From contig NZ_CP051666.1 in the NCBI RefSeq assembly GCF_012848475.1, positions 581,501-645,500 of the forward strand: 64,000 nt of DNA, given 5' to 3'. The stretch comes from Marinobacterium sp. LSUCC0821 (GTDB lineage: Bacteria > Pseudomonadota > Gammaproteobacteria > Pseudomonadales > Balneatricaceae). A model generated the notes under the pieces. It made no database searches and was not told the DNA's origin. It saw nothing but the letters and a program-made list of their open reading frames with translations. Positions 60,101 through 64,000 of this stretch are shown piece after piece. The position numbers and the translations under genes are program-made. The stretch's first letter is position 1, and every line of letters begins with the position of its first letter.

Positions 60101-60331
60101 AGGGAAGGCGTTGGCTTCCAAGAGGCAACTATCAATGCAGCGGCGGTTCGTTCACTACCAATCGCACTCACTGCGGTAGCAGCGATGATGGGTGGTTTCT
60201 TCATCATTGATGATCCAATCTTTGGTGGCTTAGCAGTTTCGTTGATCTTCGGTCTGATGATCTCGACCATTCTAACCCTTGTGGTTATCCCAGTGGTCTA
60301 CTACCACTACCACTGGAAGAAGCACGCTTAA
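57110..60331 (+). CDS. RND-type efflux transporter
   Basis: About 1073 residues, with the expected architecture of 12 hydrophobic segments and two large periplasmic loops. The TM4 proton-relay pair is in FSIGILVDDAIVVVENIHRHM; the N-terminus has PREEEPQIDVTFANVMIPFPGANVTEVE, and GIAYSVGLIMIYLLVVAQFRSYGIPLIIMAPIPL begins the second half. It is an AcrB-like proton-driven exporter; drug, metal or lipid substrates cannot be separated by eye. The start is taken as GTG 57110 (VETNQTEKLG); no ATG lies nearby, and longer upstream frames overlap the adaptor. It is followed by a terminator. Confidence 0.9.
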   Translation: METNQTEKLGISGRIAKSFLTTEITPLLAVVGLLLGLFAAMVTPREEEPQIDVTFANVMIPFPGANVTEVESLVTTPAEQVVSEIKGVEHIYSVSSPGMSMLTVRFEVGEPRTDAIVRLYNAFYSNQDMLPHNLGVGQAIIKPKGIDDVPVVAGTLWSEDPAISSSDLLHVARTIQSELQRVDGTRDITVLGGAARAIQIDFDPARLASYGLSLADVRAKLQFANITADVGDRVKNNYAIRVQAGQLLADVAEVESLVVAVRGGAPVYLRDIAEITDAPVQATQYVTYGTGPAAEQGASVLTTAVTIAVAKKPGENAVDVANAVINRFDQIKGIYVPDGVNATITRNYGATADDKAQTLIKKLIFATLSVIVLVLFALGRREALVVGIAVIVTLAITLFASWAWGFTLNRVSLFALIFSIGILVDDAIVVVENIHRHMSMGKQSLREAIPVAVDEVGGPTILATFTVIAALLPMAFVSGLMGPYMLPIPINASTGMLISLAVAFILTPWLFLKLFRNHIDGDHGAHSGAEHEPRFSGFFKKILVPMLRKGEGNKNRYGLLVGILLLIGGSVYLAVNQTVILKMLPFDNKSEFQVILDMPEGTTLEQTQLVLAELADDLQALPELKDFQIYAGTAAPINFNGLVRQYYLRSQPNQGDIQVNLVDKDLRDRKSHAIALEARTLLAETAKTYNANVKVVEMPPGPPVMSPLVAEIYGLDKDRQFEVAKQVREAFAQTSGVVDIDDSVEAAQNKEIFAIDRVRAAHFGVAEANIVAAINSAIRGEDLGYLHDPQARVAVPLKLQLAPKDRADLNKIETIQVRSNSGNLVALSDVTERIDTQTNPSIYHKDLLPVVYVMGDVAGDTDSPLYGLFAIDAALDQVTPDGHPIERFFFSEPENPYQWSLKWDGEWQITFETFRDMGIAYSVGLIMIYLLVVAQFRSYGIPLIIMAPIPLTIIGIMPGHALLGQQFTAPSMIGMIALAGIIVRNSILLVDFIQQQVREGVGFQEATINAAAVRSLPIALTAVAAMMGGFFIIDDPIFGGLAVSLIFGLMISTILTLVVIPVVYYHYHWKKHA

Positions 60332-60346
60332 TCAATCTGTTATTTG

Positions 60347-60376
60347 AAAAAAACCCGGCACTTGCTGGGTTTTTTT
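60347..60376 (+). terminator. Terminator of the RND operon
   Basis: AAAAAAACCCGGC, ACTT, GCTGGGTTTTTTT: 13-nt arms with one G-U pair, then T-run, 15 nt after the stop. Confidence 0.9.
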
Positions 60377-60496
60377 GTGCGTTTTAAGGGTAAGGGAGCT
60401 TGGGGAAGTGACGCTATAAGGTCAGGCTTCTCGTTTCAATTGAGCTATACCCCCTGGAAGACCGTTGCAATACATACAAAACTGTTTTGGCAGTTT

Positions 60497-60624
60497 GATC
60501 GCGGCTTGTCGCTACGCGCCAATGCGCTCCTACATTCGAGCTACGCACAAAGTCAGCTACAAGCTCCGGCTGTAGGAGCGAATTCAGCGTAGCTGAAACC
60601 GTGATCGATTCGTATCGCGAATCG
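60497..60624. repeat. BIME-like pair of inverted REP-like elements
   Basis: The left element in reverse (GATCGCGGCTTG...GCGCTCCTACA, 60497-60534) faces a right element (TGTAGGAGCG...CCGTGATC, 60571-60606) across a 36-nt spacer, with a final CGATTCG / CGAATCG stem (60606-60624). It matches the pair at 19 kb in order, spacer start (ATTCGAGCT-CGCACA) and tail stem. It occupies the middle of a 452-nt gene-free stretch (60332-60783); the rest, 60625-60740, has no feature I can support. Confidence 0.75.
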
Positions 60625-60743
60625 TATTTCTAATTACGCTAGAGACTCTGGCAAACTGTTTAAAGAGTGGGGACAGAGCGCAGATAGTAGGTTCACGGGG
60701 TTTTTTATCTGATCTGAGTTGTGTGTTTTTTCAGGCAAAAAAA

Positions 60744-60768
60744 TCCCCGCATAAGGCGGGGACTTTTT
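60744..60768. terminator. Terminator of phasin 2
   Basis: TCCCCGC (60744-60750) and GCGGGGA (60756-60762) form a 7-bp stem with flanking A and T runs; leftward T-run after it is long, 13 nt past the phasin stop. Confidence 0.88.
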
Positions 60769-60783
60769 TGAATGCTTTAGCGA

Positions 60784-61140
60784 TTAAGCTTTAGCAGCCA
60801 TGAACTTCTGAAGTTCAGCGAAGTATGGCGCAGAAGAAAGATCTTCTAGGCTAGACTCAACAACTGCAGTTAGTTCAGCTTTAGCAGCTGCAAGAGCAGC
60901 GATCTCTTTTTCAGCAACTTCAGTCATTTTAGCTTCAGCATCTTTCAGGAAAGCAACCTGAAGTTCTAGAGCTGCTTTAGCATCTTTAGTTTCAGATAGA
61001 GTTTTCATCTGAGCTAGAGAAGCGTTAACAACTTCAGTTACGTAAGAAGACTGTAGGCTGATAAGAGCTTCAGCAGTTTTCTTGTTGATCTCAGCCATAG
61101 CCATAACTGGTTTCATGCTGTCTTTGATTTCGTTCATCAT
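60784..61140 (-). CDS. Phasin, second copy
   Basis: 118-residue helical phasin: MNEIKDSMKPVMAMAEINKKTAEALISLQSSYVTEVVNASLAQMKTLSETKDAKAALELQVAFLKDAEAKMTEVAEKEIAALAAAKAELTAVVE. It shares the KALVEVKEPRAALDLQVAYFKN-like core with the 53-kb phasin but lacks its FD repeats and basic tail. The start is the ATG at 61140, with AGGAG 8 nt upstream. Two TGCA palindromes lie upstream, one copy shared with phasin 1. Confidence 0.88.
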   Translation of the reverse strand: MMNEIKDSMKPVMAMAEINKKTAEALISLQSSYVTEVVNASLAQMKTLSETKDAKAALELQVAFLKDAEAKMTEVAEKEIAALAAAKAELTAVVESSLEDLSSAPYFAELQKFMAAKA

Positions 61141-61164
61141 GGGATTATCTCCTGATTTAATTAA

Positions 61165-61179
61165 TTGTGCAGTGCAACA
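61165..61179. promoter_or_regulatory. TGCA palindrome, proximal site of phasin 2
   Basis: TTGTGCAGTGCAACA contains the TGCA-N-TGCA core, with arms imperfect beyond it. It lies 25 nt before the phasin ATG, much as the proximal site does in phasin 1. Confidence 0.55.
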
Positions 61180-61218
61180 TAAGGCCAATTATAGGCATAA
61201 CAATGGTATTGTCAATTA

Positions 61219-61239
61219 TTTTTGTGCACTGCACAAAAA
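61219..61239. promoter_or_regulatory. TGCA palindrome, distal site of phasin 2
   Basis: A perfect 10-bp dyad around a central C; its inner 19 bases, TTTTGTGCACTGCACAAAA, are identical to the distal site of phasin 1 at 53673-53691. It lies 79 nt before the ATG. Confidence 0.7.
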
Positions 61240-61300
61240 TAATTTTATGCCATTAAAAGTGATAAGATGTGCTGGTTAATTTCTATAGAAGATAAAGGCA

Positions 61301-62023
61301 ATGGAACTCACCATACTCTATGAAGATGACTACCTCGTTGCGGTAGATAAGCCTTCAGGTCTGCTAATGCATCCAAGTTGGATATCACCTGCAGATGAAC
61401 CCAATATGATGGGGCTCCTTAAAAGCCAGCTTAATGCTGAGAAGTTACATACCATCCATCGATTAGATCGAGGGACCTCGGGGGTTATTCTCGTAGGCAA
61501 GGAGGTTGAAAGTTCAAAGTTACTGCAGGCTCAATTTCAAGAGAGAGATGTTCAGAAGGTATACGAGTGTGTGGTGCGTGGTTGGGTATTAGAGGGAGCG
61601 GAGCTCGATTATCCGTTGGTTCCTAAAAAGGACAAGTTTGCCGACCCCTTCGCATCAGAAGATAAAGAGGCAAAAGAGGCTGTCACCATCTATGAGCCGC
61701 TTGATCGTATTGAGCTAGACATACCAGTGGGTCGCTATCCACAATCGCGTTACTCAAGAGTTAGATGCAAGCCTAAAACAGGCCGCAAGCATCAAATTCG
61801 TCGTCATATGAAGCATATTCTCCATCCAATTATTGGGGATACAAAATACGGGGAGGGGCGTCACAATAGGATGTTTCGTGAATCTCTAGATTGTCACCGC
61901 ATGTTGCTGATGGCGCGCTCTATTGAGTTTAACCATCCGATTTCAAATCAACGACTAACTATCGAGTCACCGCTATCCCAAGAGGTGGTTGCCCTTTACC
62001 AAAAATTTAATTGGTTGGCTTAG
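61301..62023 (+). CDS. truC: tRNA pseudouridine-65 synthase
   Basis: 240-residue RluA-family synthase. HRLDRGTSGVILVGK includes the catalytic Asp (D56). The opening ILYEDDYLVAVDKPSGLLMHPSW, VRGWVLEGAELDYPLV and KTGRKHQIRRHMKHILHPIIGDTKYGEGRHNR closely follow TruC, which modifies U65 of tRNAs, rather than RluA or RluD. It is monocistronic and divergent from the phasin gene. Confidence 0.91.
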   Translation: MELTILYEDDYLVAVDKPSGLLMHPSWISPADEPNMMGLLKSQLNAEKLHTIHRLDRGTSGVILVGKEVESSKLLQAQFQERDVQKVYECVVRGWVLEGAELDYPLVPKKDKFADPFASEDKEAKEAVTIYEPLDRIELDIPVGRYPQSRYSRVRCKPKTGRKHQIRRHMKHILHPIIGDTKYGEGRHNRMFRESLDCHRMLLMARSIEFNHPISNQRLTIESPLSQEVVALYQKFNWLA

Positions 62024-62121
62024 GAATTTTTCTCGAGAAAACAGCAATATAAGTACAGTTAGTGATACCATACTCGCAATCTATTTGAACCCTACACAAA
62101 ACCGATTTTAGAAGAGTTTTT

Positions 62122-62913
62122 ATGAGCCGCCCAGATGATCTTAACGCTGCAATTAAAGCAGAAGATACTGACCCTAATAGCTTAATCAACCGCATCAAAG
62201 CTGATCTTCGTATCGGACTTATCGGCGCTATGGATCAGGAGATTGAGCGCCTCAAAAGCTCAATGTCTGATGTGGAAGAGCGCACGATTGCGGGCTTCAC
62301 TCTGTTTTTCGGTACCATCGATGGTGTTGAAGTTGTGCTTCTTAAATCGGGTATTGGCAAGGTGAATGCTGCAGTAGGTACAACACTGTTGCTGGATCAC
62401 TTTAAACCGACCTGTGTAATTAACACAGGTTCTGCTGGTGGTTTTGATCCATCGCTTAATGTTGGTGATGTGGTTATCTCTGAAGAGGTCCGCCACCACG
62501 ACGTAGACCTAACTGTTTTTGGTTACGAAATAGGTCAGATGGCCCGTATGCCAGCGGCTTACCAAGCGGATAATCTGCTGCTGGATATCGCTGAGCAGTC
62601 TATTGCTAACTTTGCAGGTATTGGTTGCCAGCGTGGTTTGATAGGTACTGGCGATAGCTTTATGAGTAATCCGCAGCATGTAGCACGGGTTCGCTCGCTT
62701 TTCCCAACAATGAAGGCTGCAGAGATGGAAGCTGCTGCGATAGCGCAGACATGTTACCGCTTTGAAGTACCATTCATTGTTATCCGTTCTCTATCGGATA
62801 TTGCAGGGCAGGAGTCTAACGTTAGCTTCGATCAGTTTATTGAGACGGCGTCTGAGAACTCTGCTCAGATGGTTCTAGCGATTGTTCGTCAGCTTATTGC
62901 TCTGGGTCGCTAA
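62122..62913 (+). CDS. mtnN: 5'-methylthioadenosine/S-adenosylhomocysteine nucleosidase
   Basis: 263-residue nucleosidase that hydrolyses MTA and SAH to adenine and a thioribosyl product. The core starts at residue 30 (RIGLIGAMDQE), with acid E40 at the position of E12 in E. coli and the catalytic Asp in RSLSDIAGQ; ALLKSGIGKV-like LLKSGIGKVNAAVG and INTGSAGG are conserved. It has an N-terminal extension of about 28 residues (MSRPDDLNAAIKAEDTDPN...) compared with E. coli. Its last 20 nt overlap the convergent TlpA-like gene. Confidence 0.91.
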   Translation: MSRPDDLNAAIKAEDTDPNSLINRIKADLRIGLIGAMDQEIERLKSSMSDVEERTIAGFTLFFGTIDGVEVVLLKSGIGKVNAAVGTTLLLDHFKPTCVINTGSAGGFDPSLNVGDVVISEEVRHHDVDLTVFGYEIGQMARMPAAYQADNLLLDIAEQSIANFAGIGCQRGLIGTGDSFMSNPQHVARVRSLFPTMKAAEMEAAAIAQTCYRFEVPFIVIRSLSDIAGQESNVSFDQFIETASENSAQMVLAIVRQLIALGR

Positions 62914-63400
62914 GCGCTTTTATCGCCCTAACCATCTTCGGAGAGTCCCAATGGCGCTCTCCGATCACTTTGTCCAAGATATTCCCATCTCTATCGAGTA
63001 GCAGCGTCATTGGAAGGCCCTCGATTCGAAGCTTACTGAAGCTTTCGCCTGGCTCATCTAACCAAATCTCTGGCTCTTTGCCCTCAAAGTTTTCCAATAC
63101 AAAAGCTTCAACAGCCTCGGCTTCATCGCCAACATTGATGGCAATGACCCGTCCATGATTGGGTTTGAGTTCGTTGTTTAAGCGGCCAAGTGCTGGCATC
63201 TCACGAATACAGGGAGGGCACCAGGTCGCCCAAAAGTTTATAACACGTACTTCGCCGCTGGACTGGCTAATCGTGACTGGTTCACCCTCAAGCGTCTTGT
63301 AGGCGATCACTGGAAGGGATTGCGCATATCCGAATGGTGAAATGATCGCAGTGATTAGTAGTAGCGTAAGAGATAGAAGAGTGTGTACTCTGGTACCCAT
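62894..63400 (-). CDS. TlpA/ResA-like periplasmic thioredoxin
   Basis: 168 residues with a signal peptide (cleavage near residue 26) and a thioredoxin fold. The active site is WCPPC (C61, C64) in INFWATWCPPCIREMPAL; cis-Pro lies in IEGLPMTLLL. The family includes TlpA, ResA and DsbE/CcmG, used in cytochrome biogenesis or envelope thiol reduction. It is convergent with mtnN (20-nt 3' overlap) and divergent from the final gene. Confidence 0.87.
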   Translation of the reverse strand: MGTRVHTLLSLTLLLITAIISPFGYAQSLPVIAYKTLEGEPVTISQSSGEVRVINFWATWCPPCIREMPALGRLNNELKPNHGRVIAINVGDEAEAVEAFVLENFEGKEPEIWLDEPGESFSKLRIEGLPMTLLLDRDGNILDKVIGERHWDSPKMVRAIKALSDPEQ

Positions 63401-63431
63401 ATTAACTCACCTTAAACAGTAGGATTATGTA

Positions 63432-64000
63432 ATGGCAAAGGTTGCTTTCATCGGTTTGGGCGTCATGGGTTATCCCATGGCTGGTCACTTAGTAAAAGCG
63501 GGTCACGAGGTTAAAGTTTATAACCGAACTCAAGCTAAAGCGGAAGCCTGGGTTGCTCAACATGGCGGTTCATTCGGTAAAACACCTGCTGAAGCTGCAA
63601 TTGATGCTGAGATCGTGTTTGTCTGTGTAGGAAATGACCAAGACCTTTATCAAGTTACCATAGAAGCAGAAGGTGCACTTGCCGGTATGAAGAGCGGTGC
63701 TGTTCTTGTGGATCACACAACTGCATCTGCAGAGGCTGCTCGTAAGTTGGCTGAGGTATGTAATTCACAGGGCTATGGTTTCATCGATGCCCCAGTGTCG
63801 GGTGGTCAGGCTGGTGCTGAGAATGGTGTTCTAAGTGTAATGTGTGGTGGTGAAGCTGCTACTTACGAAAAAGTTGCCCCAGTAATTGATGCCTATGCAA
63901 AGTCACAGCGACTATTGGGTGCAGCAGGCGCAGGCCAGCTGGCGAAGATGATGAATCAGATCTGTATTGCAGGGTTGGTGCAGGGTCTTGCTGAGGCGAT
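63432..64000 (+). CDS. NAD(P)-dependent beta-hydroxyacid dehydrogenase (2-hydroxy-3-oxopropionate reductase type), 3' truncated
   Basis: The frame runs from ATG 63432 to the window edge, with 189 residues visible. The Rossmann motif is AFIGLGVMGYPMAGHLVKAGHEV, followed by YNRTQAKAEAW; the substrate motif FIDAPVSGGQAGAENGVLSVMCGG is characteristic of 3-hydroxyisobutyrate dehydrogenase and tartronate semialdehyde reductase (GarR/GlxR) types. The catalytic Lys is in QLAKMMNQICIAG. Glyoxylate genes at 32-42 kb make GlxR-like activity attractive, but HibD cannot be excluded. The 3' end is beyond the window. Confidence 0.85.
   Translation, partial: MAKVAFIGLGVMGYPMAGHLVKAGHEVKVYNRTQAKAEAWVAQHGGSFGKTPAEAAIDAEIVFVCVGNDQDLYQVTIEAEGALAGMKSGAVLVDHTTASAEAARKLAEVCNSQGYGFIDAPVSGGQAGAENGVLSVMCGGEAATYEKVAPVIDAYAKSQRLLGAAGAGQLAKMMNQICIAGLVQGLAEA

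Noticed and set aside
1-64000. CRISPR array, tRNA cluster, prophage or secretion island
   Set aside because: No regularly spaced direct repeats, tRNA cloverleaf, integrase or structural phage genes were noticed on either strand. This is a reading by eye, so short RNA genes could be missed.

Overview
The window reads as chromosome from a marine gammaproteobacterium, most likely Oceanospirillales (Neptunomonas/Neptuniibacter/Amphritea-like). This is inferred from gene content: TRAP transport, phasins, LapD/LapG, glycolate oxidase and a homoprotocatechuate pathway. No 16S or other decisive marker is present. Genes are dense and on both strands. No tRNA, rRNA, CRISPR array, prophage or intact transposase gene was seen.

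Layout. 1-1.0 kb: 3' end of a phosphoglucomutase gene, then glyoxalase I. 1.0-9.3 kb: the lower homoprotocatechuate (3,4-dihydroxyphenylacetate) meta-cleavage pathway, with hpaH-I-G1-G2-E-R-D leftward and hpaF-gabD rightward from a shared regulatory gap. It leads to pyruvate, CO2 and succinate. 9.3-16.8 kb: an MFS permease, a LysR regulator and a divergent operon of TAXI-type TRAP binding protein, fused TRAP permease, cytoplasmic sulfatase and TauE/SafE exporter. This is a candidate system for importing and desulfating an organosulfate. 16.8-19 kb: Fur-boxed feoAB. 19-25.5 kb: rpsA, prc, an FKBP lipoprotein, an M18 aminopeptidase and a thioesterase. 25.6-31.4 kb: an FAD monooxygenase/Dabb/alpha-beta hydrolase cassette, then redox and thiolase genes.

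31.5-42 kb: glycolate/glyoxylate metabolism. An FCD regulator diverges from glcG-glcD-glcE-glcF. After an MFS/TRIC pair comes a phosphohexomutase-hydroxypyruvate isomerase-hydroxyacid dehydrogenase operon. A 2-hydroxy-3-oxopropionate reductase-like gene starts at the right edge of the window. 42-46 kb: REP-like repeats, a 263-bp IS5-type MITE, TauE/SafE, DsbB, an H-NS family protein and RluB. 46-49 kb: lapD-lapG, the c-di-GMP-controlled adhesin-release switch; its adhesin is not in the window. 48.8-57 kb: fadD, an AEC carrier, purEK, a phasin, murI-hlyU and a response-regulator diguanylate cyclase. 56-60.3 kb: an RND efflux pair. 60.3-64 kb: a REP-like repeat pair, a second phasin, truC, mtnN and a TlpA-like thioredoxin.

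The most noteworthy non-coding signals are near-identical TGTGCACTGCACA palindromes upstream of both phasin genes; a REP/BIME-like repeat family at about 0.5, 19, 42 and 60.5 kb; a MITE with 31-bp inverted ends and a CTAG duplication that lies on a stop codon; TGGTNNNACCA operators in the glc gap; and a strong Fur box before feoA. All functional statements come from reading the translations and motifs; no database search was run.
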